A stretch of DNA of 64,000 nt from CAYNKA01 sp964397655 (GCA_964397655.1 CAYNKA010000008.1:119567-183566), one strand, 5' to 3'; positions 1 to 9,101 are shown, counted from the first letter of the stretch. Notes: generated from the letters alone by a model not told the origin. Made by a program: numbers and translations.

Positions 1-1081
1 CCTCGAATTCGTGCCGGCGCGAGAACGAGGTGAAAATAGGCGTCAGAAAGAACGTGAACGGCCCGGAGCAGAAGCTCAGGATCACGAGGACGGCGTGGGA
101 GCTCGGAGCCCGGAAGCCGAAGGCCTGGAAAAGGGGCGCATACCCCAGGAAGAAATCCACGACGAGGAGTCCGGCGAGCGTCAGGACGAAGGATACCGCC
201 ATCATCTTTCGGATGTGATGCCTCTTCTCGTGCCCGATCTCGTGCGCGAGTACGGCGGCGATTTCCGGTTCCGAGAGGGATTTGACGAGGGTGTCGAAGA
301 GCACGATCCGCTTCGCTCCGCCGAGGCCGGTGAAATAGGCGTTCGAATGGGCGGACCGCTTCGAGCCGTCCATGACGAACACTCCCTTGATCCTGAAACC
401 GAGCCGATCCGCGAGCTCCACGATCCTTTCCCTCAAGGGGCCCTCTTCCAGGGGCAGAAATTTGTTGAAGAGCGGCGCGATGACGAGCGGGTACAGATAG
501 GTCAGGACGAGCTGAAAAGCGACGATGAAGCCGAAGGCCCAGAGCCACCAGTAACGGCCGGTCCTGTCGATGAACCAGAAAAGGCAGGCGAGCAGGGGAA
601 GGAAGAGCGCCCCGGTAACGAGCAGTTCCTTGACGAGGTCGAGGACGAAAACCTTTGCGGTGGTCCTGTTGAATCCGTACCGAGCCTCGATCACGAACTG
701 GGAATAGAGCGAAAAGGGAAGGGAAAAGGCCTTGAACGCGATGGAGACCGCGAACACGAACAGGGCACCGTGGAGATAGGGATGCAGTCCGAAACTCCCG
801 GAAACAGTCTCGATTCCGCCGAGGGCCCCGCTCAGGACCATGGCGAGGGTGAAGGCCGCGGAAGCGAAACCCCGCACGACGGAAAAGAAACCGCGGTCGA
901 GCGTGTACGATACCGACCGCGAATAGGTGCTTTCGTCGACGAAGGACGCGAAATTCTCCGGGACCTTGTCCCTGTTCCGTCTGACATGCTCCTGGTTGAG
1001 GAAGGCGAGCAGCGTCTCCCAGCCGAGCTCGATCACGGAGAGCACGACATACGCGATAAGCACGATATAGGCTGCCGTCAC
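1..1081 (-). CDS. M48 (Ste24-like) membrane zinc metallopeptidase, 3' end cut by window edge
   Basis: About 360 codons are visible and the frame runs off the left edge without a stop. The start is taken as GTG at 1081, because a GAGGAGG ribosome site lies just upstream and the nearby ATG is followed at once by a stop. The zinc-binding HExxH motif (His-Glu-Ile-Gly-His) is encoded near 222-247. The N-terminal part resembles CAAX-protease/Ste24 proteins (membrane helix, then an NQEHVRRNRDKVPENF-like stretch) and several hydrophobic segments follow. Family members are integral-membrane peptidases that degrade or process membrane proteins. It is the last gene on its strand and has no visible partner. 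The distal part, including the third zinc ligand, lies outside the window. Confidence 0.85.
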   Translation of the reverse strand, partial: MTAAYIVLIAYVVLSVIELGWETLLAFLNQEHVRRNRDKVPENFASFVDESTYSRSVSYTLDRGFFSVVRGFASAAFTLAMVLSGALGGIETVSGSFGLHPYLHGALFVFAVSIAFKAFSLPFSLYSQFVIEARYGFNRTTAKVFVLDLVKELLVTGALFLPLLACLFWFIDRTGRYWWLWAFGFIVAFQLVLTYLYPLVIAPLFNKFLPLEEGPLRERIVELADRLGFRIKGVFVMDGSKRSAHSNAYFTGLGGAKRIVLFDTLVKSLSEPEIAAVLAHEIGHEKRHHIRKMMAVSFVLTLAGLLVVDFFLGYAPLFQAFGFRAPSSHAVLVILSFCSGPFTFFLTPIFTSFSRRHEFE

Positions 1082-1140
1082 GGTCTCCTCCTCATCCCGA
1101 TTCTCCGTCAATAATACAACGCCCGCGGGCGTTCGGGGCA

Positions 1141-1167
1141 AAAAAAAGCCTCCGATTTCCGGAGGCT
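1141..1167 (-). terminator. Rho-independent terminator after the zinc-ribbon gene
   Basis: An inverted repeat (GCCTCCG, 4-base loop, CGGAGGC) is followed on the minus strand by a run of at least seven T. It sits 20-45 bases past the stop of the small zinc-ribbon gene. Confidence 0.8.
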
Positions 1168-1186
1168 CGCAGGTCGAGTACGCTGG

Positions 1187-1384
1187 CTAGGCGGAAGCCG
1201 CTCCTTCGAGCTGCTTCTTGCCGCTCGCGATGGCTGCCTTGCACTGCTTGCAGACCATGACTTTCTTTTCACCGGCGGCCATTTCGTAAACGGTCTTGAT
1301 GCCGGTCTTCTTGCAGACGGGACATGTTCCCCTTCCGCCGCTCGGCTGGGCGCGCAAACCGGAACCGCGATGAGCTTTCGACAT
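1187..1384 (-). CDS. Small zinc-ribbon protein, function unknown
   Basis: This is a 65-residue basic protein with two CxxC knuckles (CPVC at about residues 21-24 and CKQC at about 46-49) separated by 21 residues, a classic zinc-ribbon arrangement. The N-terminus is rich in Ser, Arg and Gly. It has its own terminator and about 130 bases of upstream sequence before the transketolase gene, so it is probably monocistronic. Its size and spacing recall small ribosomal or RNA-associated zinc-ribbon proteins, but it matches no ribosomal protein that I recognise. The ribosome site (GGAGGAT) is 6-7 bases before the ATG. The gene call is firm; the function is not assigned. Confidence 0.75.
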   Translation of the reverse strand: MSKAHRGSGLRAQPSGGRGTCPVCKKTGIKTVYEMAAGEKKVMVCKQCKAAIASGKKQLEGAASA

Positions 1385-1518
1385 ATATCATCCTCCGTGA
1401 CGTATTTTCCTTGTAAGGGATTCCACTATAGGAGGATTCAGGACGCTCGTCAAGAGCGGCGTGAAACCATGTGTCGGCATGAAACCGAGCGGCACAACAC
1501 CTTCCGCGGGGCCGTTCG

Positions 1519-3840
1519 TCATTCGAGAGCGTCCCTGATCGCGGCAAGACGCTTCGGACGATCCTTCACGAACCTCTCGATTCCTTCCAGGATCCAGCGG
1601 GGCGAAAGCCTCGCCTCGTCGAGGACCTCCTCCATGGATCCTCCGGTGAGCCAGCGATCGTCCCAGTCCGGGCTCAGGGCGTATTCTTCCGCCGTCTTCG
1701 TGAAGAGCCAGGGCTGCATGAGGGAACGTGCCGAGGTCGTGATGACCGTCGAATCGAGGCGGTCCGAGGGCGAGAGCGTCTCGAGGCGATAGGACTCGCT
1801 CTCCAGAGCGAAGAGCTCCGCGCTCGTCGCCGCCACGATCTTGACGTTCAGCTTTCGGGACTCCAGTTCAGCGAGCGACTTTACGACTCCGGCGACGGCG
1901 CTCGTTCCCTGGACGACGAGGACGCCGCCCTTCGGCGAATCGGGCCGATAGGGACGGAGCACGTAGGCGCCCCGCGCCGCCTCGAAGTGGCTCGGAATTC
2001 CGAGGGCCTTCCTATCCGGGATTTCGATGTTCGGTCTCGTGAGGTGCAGGGCGACGAGAGGAGCCTTTTCACGGAAGGCGGCGCCGAGCAGGACGGGAAC
2101 TTCGTTGTATTCCCAGGGATGGAGGTTGATGATCTTCCCCGCCGGGAAGAGCTGCGTAACCCCGGGGGCGAAGATGCCGAAATGGGTCCTGCTGTCCTCC
2201 GCCGTCTCCGGGCCGGAATGTCCGGCCACCCAGAGGATCTTTCCCGTCCTGAGATCGCAGTCCTGGGACAATTGACTGAACAGCCTGAAGGGCCCGTACA
2301 TCAGGTAGGAGAAGCTTCCGTAGGTGGAAACGGCGCCGTAGAAACCGTCGAAATCCTTTTCCGCATCCTCCGCGAAATTCACCGAGGCGAGTCCCGCCAG
2401 AATTCCGGCGTTGGTGAATTCCGTGATCTCCTGGGGAAGAAGGGACCCTTCCGGCCCTCCTACCCGCTCGTACCAGCCCCAGCCCTCGACGGGACCCCAG
2501 CCCGAAGCGAAGCCGGCGAGATTGGTCGATCCGGCAAGGTCCGCGGAACAGGCCATGAAAATAGGCCGGTCGTATTTTTCCCTTCCGATCGAATTGACCC
2601 AGGAACCCCATTTGGCGAGCGCGGCCCGGTTCGCCGCCTTGGTTCCGGGTTTCGCCCACATCTCGTCAGGGTAGTTCCGGAAATTCCAGAGGCCCTCGTT
2701 CTTGAAGGGATTCCCTCCCGAGCCCAGCCGAAAGCCTTCGATTTCCTCGGGCACCGAGTCTCCGATCTCCACGAGCCGTTCCGCTAGATAGTCCACGAGT
2801 TCGTCGTCGCGGCGAAGCACCTCCATGACCGTTTCCAGATTCGCTCTGAACTCCCGGGCCAGGACCTCCGGATCGACCGGTGCGGGACCGCCGAAATTCA
2901 CGAAGGCGGCTCCGTATTTATCCGCGAATTTACGCTTCGTTTCCCAGTAGGCCTCGCTGTTCATCGAATGGGGCGTGCCGTGGGAAGCGAAGTCGAATTT
3001 TCCGTAATCGCGCCCCTTCCGCGTGCGGAACCAGAAAGCGCTCGGCGCCCGGTTCGGGTTGGGGGCCGAGAACATCGCTTCCAGCCCTTCGGACAGGGAT
3101 TCCCAGTCGCTGCCGTTTTCCGTTCCGTACACCCGGAATCCGTGGGATGCGAACCAGTCCTTGGGCGTTCCGTAGACGACCGAACTCACGGTATGCTCGT
3201 CGATGCCGAAGTCGTTCCAATCCACGAGGTAGTAGAGGTTGTCCAGGGCCAGCCCCCAGGCCGAATTGGCGGTTTCGTGGGTGGCCCCGGGAGTCAGCCC
3301 CCCTTCGCCCTCCAGGATGAGAACCTTGGCGCCTTCCGCTCCGGCGCGCTTCAGGGCGAGGGCGAGGCCCGCGGCCGCCGGACTTCCGTGGCCGGAGGGT
3401 CCGGTGTTGAATTTGAGGAAAAGCGTTTTTCCCGAGAATTCCGCGTGGCCGGAAAGGCCTCCGCGCCGCCTGAACAGGAGCAGGTCTTCCCAAGTCAGGA
3501 TTCTCTCGGGCTTCTGGGGATTCCGATACCGTTCGTCGCCCGAAGCCTCGTATTTCAGTCTGAGCGCCTCGTTGAAAACCGCCAGCACGGCGTAGATCAG
3601 GGGAACGGTATGCCCGGCGCCGAGAACGAACCGGTCGGAAAACCGTTTCTCCGGATGCCGGAGGTCCCAGCGGAAGTACCCTCCGAGCAGCACGGTTATC
3701 AGGGCGTGCACCTTGGACCGGGAACCTCCGGGATGACCGCTCTGCCGGTAGTTCATCATGATGTCCAGGAGCTGGTCGACTACGTCCTTGATCTTTTCCC
3801 AATGCCTGAGGGAACCTTTCGAGGCTTTTCCCGTTTTCAT
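1519..3840 (-). CDS. Transketolase-like thiamine-diphosphate enzyme
   Basis: The protein has 773 residues, slightly longer than typical transketolases (about 660). ATG 3840 is preferred over upstream codons in the same frame because of an excellent AAGGAGGT site. The N-terminal diphosphate-binding domain shows GHPGG at 35-39, DRFVLGAGH at 69-77, EGEGG at 177-181 (in place of the usual GDG) and WNDFGID at 208-214. The C-terminal half has the pyrimidine-binding region and a GHSGPETAEDSRTHFG segment like the GHDSIGLGEDGPTHQP region of transketolase. Family members transfer two-carbon ketol units between sugar phosphates. This copy is divergent and has its own sigma-54 promoter beside a sigma-54 activator gene, so a dedicated catabolic role is more likely than housekeeping pentose-phosphate metabolism. 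That role is inference. Confidence 0.85.
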   Translation of the reverse strand: MKTGKASKGSLRHWEKIKDVVDQLLDIMMNYRQSGHPGGSRSKVHALITVLLGGYFRWDLRHPEKRFSDRFVLGAGHTVPLIYAVLAVFNEALRLKYEASGDERYRNPQKPERILTWEDLLLFRRRGGLSGHAEFSGKTLFLKFNTGPSGHGSPAAAGLALALKRAGAEGAKVLILEGEGGLTPGATHETANSAWGLALDNLYYLVDWNDFGIDEHTVSSVVYGTPKDWFASHGFRVYGTENGSDWESLSEGLEAMFSAPNPNRAPSAFWFRTRKGRDYGKFDFASHGTPHSMNSEAYWETKRKFADKYGAAFVNFGGPAPVDPEVLAREFRANLETVMEVLRRDDELVDYLAERLVEIGDSVPEEIEGFRLGSGGNPFKNEGLWNFRNYPDEMWAKPGTKAANRAALAKWGSWVNSIGREKYDRPIFMACSADLAGSTNLAGFASGWGPVEGWGWYERVGGPEGSLLPQEITEFTNAGILAGLASVNFAEDAEKDFDGFYGAVSTYGSFSYLMYGPFRLFSQLSQDCDLRTGKILWVAGHSGPETAEDSRTHFGIFAPGVTQLFPAGKIINLHPWEYNEVPVLLGAAFREKAPLVALHLTRPNIEIPDRKALGIPSHFEAARGAYVLRPYRPDSPKGGVLVVQGTSAVAGVVKSLAELESRKLNVKIVAATSAELFALESESYRLETLSPSDRLDSTVITTSARSLMQPWLFTKTAEEYALSPDWDDRWLTGGSMEEVLDEARLSPRWILEGIERFVKDRPKRLAAIRDALE

Positions 3841-3910
3841 AGGACCTCCTTGCTTTTCCGGAACATCGGGTACGGCCGAGATCTCAATGCGGCCCCGGAT
3901 ATAGTAATAA

Positions 3911-3928
3911 ATGCAAGATCCATACCAA
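3911..3928 (-). promoter_or_regulatory. Sigma-54 (-24/-12) promoter of the transketolase-like gene
   Basis: Read on the minus strand the site is TTGGTATGGATCTTGCAT. It matches the sigma-54 consensus YTGGCACGRNNNTTGCW at 15 of 17 positions and has the obligatory GG and GC at the correct ten-base separation. Transcription would begin near 3900, giving a leader of about 60 bases before ATG 3840. The gene just upstream (4067-6016) encodes a sigma-54-dependent activator with a GAFTGA loop. Confidence 0.75.
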
Positions 3929-3956
3929 TGAAATGAGAAACGTCGCGGACCGGGAT

Positions 3957-3995
3957 GAAACCCGTCTTTCCGATCGCGGGAAAACCGCATGTTTC
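3957..3995. promoter_or_regulatory. Probable activator-binding repeats upstream of the sigma-54 promoter
   Basis: Overlapping inverted repeats lie 30-85 bases upstream of the -24 element: GAAA-N6-TTTC at 3957-3970, TTTCC-N7-GGAAA at 3967-3983 and GAAA-N8-TTTC at 3980-3995. Their position suits an upstream activating sequence for the neighbouring PrpR-type regulator. The TGAAAC/GTTTC theme recurs at 6061-6085 and 12961-12976. Confidence 0.45.
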
Positions 3996-4066
3996 TCGAT
4001 TCGGAACGAACGGGGCGGCATGAGAGGCCGATTCCCGGGGCGAGCGCGACGAACAGGGAGCCTTTT

Positions 4067-6016
4067 TCACTCGGGGCGAGCGGAACCGGGTGAAAATCCG
4101 TTTCTCTCCCGTTCCAATCGTTTCATCTGTTTCATGCGCCGCCAAAGGGTCGTGCGGCTTATGCCGAGACTGTGCGCCGCCTTGCACCTGTTGTTGCCGG
4201 TCTTGCGCAACGCGCTCTCGATGATCGCCGGATCCATTTCCCCGTCGTTCATGAATCCGTCCCTGTCGCGGTTTTCGGACGAGTAGAGCGCGCTTTCCAG
4301 AACCAGGGCCGCGTCACGGTCGTCTATGACGTCGGATTGCGATAGTACAACGAGTCGCTCGCACACGTTCCGAAGCTGCCTGATGTTGCCGGGCCAATGC
4401 AGGCCGCGGAGCAGATACAAGGCCTTCTCGGTCACGTTCTTTTCCGGAAAGCCGAACTGCCGGCAATAGTATCCCACCCAGTATTCGGTCAGGGCGGGAA
4501 TGTCCTCGGACCGTTCGGAAAGCGCGGGAAGGTCGAGATTCAGGATGTTCAGACGGTAGAAGAGATCTTCGCGGAAAGCTCCGTCCTCCACGAGCCTGTC
4601 CAGCACGCGGTTCGTGGCCGCGACGATCCTCACGTCCACCGGTATGACGCGGTCGTGCCCGAGCCTCATGATTTCCTTTTCCTGTATGGCCCTGAGGAGC
4701 CGTCCCTGCAGCCTCATCGGAATTTCCGAGATCTCGTCGAGGAAGAGCGTTCCGCGGTGGGCCAATTCGAAGAGTCCCGGCTTCCCTCCCTTCGAGGCGC
4801 CGGTGAACGCTCCCTCGGCATAGCCGAAAAGCTCGCTCTCCAGCAGGCTTTCGCTCAGGGCAGCGCAATTCACGGCCACGAAGGGCCCGCCGCTCCTGCG
4901 GCTCCAGTTGTGTATGCTCTGGGCGAAAAGTTCCTTGCCCGTACCGGTCTTGCCCCAGATGAGGATGTTCGAATCGACGTCGCTGAACCTCTTCGCGCGG
5001 GCGATCGTGTCCTTGATGCGCTGGCTGTCTCCGATGATGTCGTCGAAGGTGTGCCTCGCCACGTGTCCTCTCACGTAGACCCGTTCCCTGATGCGGCTTT
5101 CCAGCTCCTGAACGCGGCTCACGTCCTGGGCTATGATGAGGGCTCCCTGGGGCTCGCCGCGGAGGTTCAAATCAGTGACGCTGACGCTGATGTGCTTGTC
5201 GCCGTGCTTGACGACTTCGTGATCCCGCTTGCAGTCCGTGCACCGAGACAGGGCGGGAAGGACCGCCTCCAGCGGTTTTTCCAACGCATCGGCTTCGCTC
5301 AGACCGAAAATCCTCGAAGCCGCCCGGTTGAAGAGCTTGATGCGCCCGTCCCTGTCGAGGGTGATGACTCCTTCCTGGGCGCGTGCGACCAACGTCCCGA
5401 GATGCTGGGCCCGCTCCTCCTCCCTGCGGACGACGTACGCGAGCCGCTTCGCCTCGGTGATGCTGTGCCACATCGACTCGCGGCCGGACTCCAGGAGAAC
5501 GGCCTTCAATCCCAGTTCGCGGGCGATGGCGCAGGTCCTCACGCCGCCGACCACGACGGGGACGCCGGCCGCTCGTATTTTTTCCACCGTGGCGCGGATC
5601 TCGTCGCGGGATTCGAGCGCGTACTGGACGATTTCGAGGGAAAAGAAATCCGCCAGGCGTTCCACGCCCATCACCATCCCGTGGGTGCCGACCACGCCCA
5701 CCTTCCGGCAGCCGAACTCGGTCTTCGCTCTGTGGAGACTCTGTGCAAGGTCGACCGCGGCGACCGGCACTTCCACGACGGGAACGTAATACTTGAGGTT
5801 CCGCAGCTCCGACGATATGAAGCCCCTCGAAACGACAACTTCAGCGTCGAACTCGAGGCTCTTGAGTTCCTCCGTCCCCGCGGCCACCACGGTGGAAAGC
5901 CGGTAGTTCTCCTTTTCGTAATCCGCCCGCCCGGTCGTCGCATTGTGCTCGGCAAACACCTCGGCGAAGCCTTCGGCGAATTCCCGATACGGAGCGATGA
6001 GAAGCACGCGAATCAT
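4067..6016 (-). CDS. Sigma-54-dependent transcriptional activator, PrpR type
   Basis: The 649-residue activator has four parts: a PrpR N-terminal sensor domain (about 1-195), a PAS domain (about 205-310), an AAA+ sigma-54 interaction domain and a C-terminal Fis-type helix-turn-helix (about 605-645). The AAA+ domain shows Walker A GKTGTGKE at 355-362, the sigma-54 contact loop GAFTGA at 402-407 and Walker B GTLFLDEI at 422-429. ATG 6016 is chosen over an upstream codon because homology starts at MIRVLL. PrpR-type sensors bind small organic acids such as 2-methylcitrate. The likely ligand here is an intermediate of the local organic-acid pathway. Sigma-54 promoters at 3911-3928 and 12834-12850 are its probable targets. 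Confidence 0.93.
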   Translation of the reverse strand: MIRVLLIAPYREFAEGFAEVFAEHNATTGRADYEKENYRLSTVVAAGTEELKSLEFDAEVVVSRGFISSELRNLKYYVPVVEVPVAAVDLAQSLHRAKTEFGCRKVGVVGTHGMVMGVERLADFFSLEIVQYALESRDEIRATVEKIRAAGVPVVVGGVRTCAIARELGLKAVLLESGRESMWHSITEAKRLAYVVRREEERAQHLGTLVARAQEGVITLDRDGRIKLFNRAASRIFGLSEADALEKPLEAVLPALSRCTDCKRDHEVVKHGDKHISVSVTDLNLRGEPQGALIIAQDVSRVQELESRIRERVYVRGHVARHTFDDIIGDSQRIKDTIARAKRFSDVDSNILIWGKTGTGKELFAQSIHNWSRRSGGPFVAVNCAALSESLLESELFGYAEGAFTGASKGGKPGLFELAHRGTLFLDEISEIPMRLQGRLLRAIQEKEIMRLGHDRVIPVDVRIVAATNRVLDRLVEDGAFREDLFYRLNILNLDLPALSERSEDIPALTEYWVGYYCRQFGFPEKNVTEKALYLLRGLHWPGNIRQLRNVCERLVVLSQSDVIDDRDAALVLESALYSSENRDRDGFMNDGEMDPAIIESALRKTGNNRCKAAHSLGISRTTLWRRMKQMKRLERERNGFSPGSARPE

Positions 6017-6060
6017 GGTTTCAATGCTACCCCGTCGAATAGGATCTGTCCAGAAGAACA

Positions 6061-6085
6061 GTTCCATCGTGTTACGCGATGAAAC
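6061..6085. promoter_or_regulatory. 25-bp inverted repeat upstream of the PrpR-type activator gene
   Basis: Nine-base arms (GTTCCATCG and CGATGAAAC) with one mismatch flank a 7-base spacer. The repeat lies 45-69 bases upstream of the activator start codon and shares the GTTTC/GAAAC ends seen near both sigma-54 promoters. Autoregulation is the simplest reading. Confidence 0.5.
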
Positions 6086-6161
6086 AGTCGGGCCGTGAAA
6101 CGCGGGGACTTGCGGGTTTCCCGTGAAGTACGGCGTTTCTCCGGCCGCGAGGTTTTACCGC

Positions 6162-7301
6162 TCAGGGAAGGTCCCGGATCGGGTAGGAACCGTAGTCGCG
6201 GACGGCCTGCCTCATCGCCAGATAATTTTCCAGTTTCGCGCCAGGCTGGAGGACGTTGCTCGTCGTCACCACGAGACCGCCTCCCTTCGCCGCTCCCCGG
6301 ACGGCATCCCTCACCTCCCCGCGCACGTCCTCCGGAGTCCCGTTTATCAACGTGTCGCAGTTCGTACCGCCGAAGAAGGAGATGTCCTTGCCGAAGCGCT
6401 GCTTGAGCTTGGCGAGGTCCATTCCGATGTTCGTCTGTATCCCGTGCCAGGCGTCCGCGCCGCATTCGACGATGTCGCCGAGGACGTCCCAGAGGTTGCC
6501 GTCCGTGTGTTTGACGAAAATCCCGCCCTTCCTGTGCACCGCCTCGCTCTGCCGCCTGATTCCCGGCACGATGAACCTCCGGAACAGGTCCGTTCCCATG
6601 ATCGGCCCGCGGTTGTCGCTGTAGTCGTCCGTCGTCATGACGGCGTCCGCCCCGGCGTCGAGGAAGGCTTCGAGGATCTTGATGTTCCGGCCGACATAGG
6701 TCTCCACCGCCTTCTCCACGAATTTCGGGTCGGTGATCATCCGCACGAGGAATTCCTCCATACCCACGGTCTGGTTCCAGGGGAAGGTCCCGTCGAAGGG
6801 CGCCCGGGCTATGACGAAGCACTCGCCCTTGAGCTCCTTCACCACGTAGCGGAGGGCGTCGAGCTGGGAGGGGTCCACCTCGTAGGGCGAGCCGGGTTCG
6901 GGAATGTCCGCGATCGTCATGTCCTCGGGATAACGCGAAGGCTGGAGGATGTTGCCGGCGTCCGGATTGAAATGCATCTCCCTGCCGTCCTCCTCGATCC
7001 AGGAATACGGGCCCGTCATCTTCGGCGCCGAATAATTCCTTTTCTTCGGCACCATCGGGACCCTGACGTAATCCCATTCCAGAATGCGCGCGAGATCCAC
7101 GATCGTCCTGCCGTAATCCTCTACGATCTCATCCCTGCGGCCCTGCCACAACGCCTGCAGTTCCTCCCACCCGGTCGAGTAGAGGGTCGGACGGCCGATG
7201 ATTTCCGCCGCGAGCGCTCCGTTCACCTGGTTCTCTCCGGTCGGAACCCTGTCGGGCTCCCGGTGTTTCAGCGCGATTCTGATTCGTTCTCTCCCGTTCA
7301 T
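6162..7301 (-). CDS. Uroporphyrinogen decarboxylase (URO-D) superfamily protein
   Basis: The protein has 379 residues. ATG 7301 follows a GGAGGAAC ribosome site and begins MNGRERIRIALKHREPDRVP, the usual opening of URO-D-fold proteins. It is not a heme-pathway HemE: it is diverged and lies directly after a TRAP transporter (30 bases after dctM). Many such proteins are corrinoid-dependent methyltransferases or unassigned relatives (MtaA/MtbA-like). The TRAP-linked context suggests a role in processing the imported compound. No corrinoid-binding protein gene is visible nearby, so demethylation is only one possibility. A second paralogous-fold protein is encoded at 23405-24502. Confidence 0.85.
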   Translation of the reverse strand: MNGRERIRIALKHREPDRVPTGENQVNGALAAEIIGRPTLYSTGWEELQALWQGRRDEIVEDYGRTIVDLARILEWDYVRVPMVPKKRNYSAPKMTGPYSWIEEDGREMHFNPDAGNILQPSRYPEDMTIADIPEPGSPYEVDPSQLDALRYVVKELKGECFVIARAPFDGTFPWNQTVGMEEFLVRMITDPKFVEKAVETYVGRNIKILEAFLDAGADAVMTTDDYSDNRGPIMGTDLFRRFIVPGIRRQSEAVHRKGGIFVKHTDGNLWDVLGDIVECGADAWHGIQTNIGMDLAKLKQRFGKDISFFGGTNCDTLINGTPEDVRGEVRDAVRGAAKGGGLVVTTSNVLQPGAKLENYLAMRQAVRDYGSYPIRDLP

Positions 7302-7330
7302 GTCCGTTCCTCCGATATGATGCCTAGATT

Positions 7331-8608
7331 TCAGCCGATCAGGACCTTCGGCAGCCAGGTCACGGTGGCCGGGAAGACGATCATGGTCACGATGACGGCC
7401 AGGAGCGCGACGAAGAACCACATCATCCCGCGGGTGAACTGGTAGATGGTGATGCCGGAAATCTCGCAGATGATGAACATGCTCAGCCCGAAGGGCGGCG
7501 TGACCAATCCCACCATCAGCGTGAGCGTGGCGATCACTCCGAAATGGACCAGGTCGATCCCTACGCTGTTTACGAGCGGCATGAGCATGGGGACGAAGAT
7601 GATGATGTTCGACGACGCGTTCATGAAGCAACCCGCGATGACGAATCCGATGATGATGAGGACGAGAACTACCGTGGGATCCTTGGAGAAGCCCGTGATG
7701 GCGCCCGTGAGGAGCATGCCGACCTGTTCCTTCGAGAAGATCCAGGCGAGGGCGTATGCCGCGCCCACGATGATCATGACGTTCGCCGTGTCCTTTGCGG
7801 TCTCGACGAACATCCTGAACAGGTCGGAATACTTCGCTTCCCGGTAGACGAAGAGCCCGATGACCAGGGCGTAGAAGACGGCCACCACGCCTGCCTCGGT
7901 GGGCGTGAAGAAGCCGCCGAGCATCCCGCCGAGAATGACGAGCGGAGTGGAGAGGGCAGGAAGGGCTCCGAGGAATTCCTTTCGAAGCTGAGGGAAAGAA
8001 GCCCTGGGCGACTTCGGATAATGCCGCTTCTTGGAAAGGATATAGACGAGGATCATCTGGTAGAGCGCGAGGAGCAGCCCGGGGATGATCCCGCCCATGA
8101 AGAGCTTGCCGATCGATATTCCGGCGACTCCTCCGATGAGCACCATCGGGATGCTCGGCGGAAAGATCGGCCCGATGGTCGCGGAAGCCCCGGTCACGGC
8201 CGCCGTGAATTCCTTGTCGTAGCCTTCGTCCTCCATCGCCTTGATGAGGATCTTCCCGATCCCGCTGACGTCGGCCAGGGCCGATCCCGACATGCCCGAG
8301 AAGATCAGGCTCGCGAGGATGTTCACGTGGGCGGTTCCTCCGGTGAAGTGCCCGACCAGGGCCCGCGTGAACCGGAATATCCTGTCCGAGACTCCGGTCG
8401 AGTTCATGACGTTCCCCGCAAGCATGTAGAGCGGGATGGCCATGAGCTCGTAGGATTCGGTACCGGTCACGAACCTGAGGGGCAGGTTCGCGATGGGCAG
8501 GAAGGGGTTCATCAGGAAGTACGAAAAGGCCGCGATCCCGAGGGCGAAGACCACGGGTATGCCGGCGGCGAAACCCGCCGCCATGATGATGAGTACCGCC
8601 GTCAGCAT
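7331..8608 (-). CDS. TRAP transporter large membrane subunit (DctM family)
   Basis: This 425-residue, highly hydrophobic protein has about 12 predicted membrane segments and DctM hallmarks (GISIGKLFMGGIIPGLLL and GGFFTPTEAGVVAVFYAL). With the DctQ and DctP subunits encoded upstream it forms a sodium-driven secondary importer for organic acids. Its start is one base from the dctQ stop, so translation is coupled. Gene order on the minus strand is dctP, dctQ, dctM, then the URO-D-like gene. The GntR repressor gene lies just upstream of dctP. Confidence 0.95.
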   Translation of the reverse strand: MLTAVLIIMAAGFAAGIPVVFALGIAAFSYFLMNPFLPIANLPLRFVTGTESYELMAIPLYMLAGNVMNSTGVSDRIFRFTRALVGHFTGGTAHVNILASLIFSGMSGSALADVSGIGKILIKAMEDEGYDKEFTAAVTGASATIGPIFPPSIPMVLIGGVAGISIGKLFMGGIIPGLLLALYQMILVYILSKKRHYPKSPRASFPQLRKEFLGALPALSTPLVILGGMLGGFFTPTEAGVVAVFYALVIGLFVYREAKYSDLFRMFVETAKDTANVMIIVGAAYALAWIFSKEQVGMLLTGAITGFSKDPTVVLVLIIIGFVIAGCFMNASSNIIIFVPMLMPLVNSVGIDLVHFGVIATLTLMVGLVTPPFGLSMFIICEISGITIYQFTRGMMWFFVALLAVIVTMIVFPATVTWLPKVLIG

Positions 8609-8609
8609 G

Positions 8610-9065
8610 CTATTTCCTCCTCAGCCTCATCGCGAACGAAACCACGGAATACGCTATCATCAGGAACAGAGCCGCCGGCATCGAGGCGAACAGGAAAAAC
8701 TTGGATACCTCGATCGAAGTCGCGGTCTGGTTCGTGTAGGAAGCGACGACGGGCAGTGAATAATAGAAGAGCACCAGGAGAAACGCGAAGACGATGATCG
8801 AAGAAATCCTCGACAGCAGTTCCCTGGCCTTCTTCGGAAGAAGCGTGAGCACGATGTCGATCACGATGTGTTTGTTGTTGACATAGAGAATCACCGATCC
8901 CAGGAAGGAAATCCAGACGAACAGCCAGATAGCCATCTCTCCCGCCCAGAGCAGGTGGCCGCGGAAGATGTACCGGGTCCCCACCTGCAGGAACAGCAGC
9001 GACACCATGAGGGCGAGGAGGCCGCCGCAGATCTTCTCGAGAACGTTTACGAATTTCTTTTCCAT
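8610..9065 (-). CDS. TRAP transporter small membrane subunit (DctQ family)
   Basis: This 151-residue protein has four predicted membrane helices and the usual DctQ features: an early LQVGTRYIFR segment, a WAGEMAIWLFVWISFLG stretch and a charged C-terminus. It bridges the periplasmic receptor DctP and the channel-forming DctM in the inner membrane. It lies between dctP (85 bases upstream, with an intervening stem-loop) and dctM (1 base downstream). Confidence 0.93.
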   Translation of the reverse strand: MEKKFVNVLEKICGGLLALMVSLLFLQVGTRYIFRGHLLWAGEMAIWLFVWISFLGSVILYVNNKHIVIDIVLTLLPKKARELLSRISSIIVFAFLLVLFYYSLPVVASYTNQTATSIEVSKFFLFASMPAALFLMIAYSVVSFAMRLRRK

Positions 9066-9101
9066 ATCTCATCCACCCATCCGTCGTTTCCGAACGAAGA
9101 G

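Noticed and set aside
11..1114. 367-codon plus-strand frame at the left edge
   Set aside because: It is antisense to the M48 peptidase frame, which shows the HExxH motif; the plus-strand translation is low-complexity Glu/Arg/Gly.
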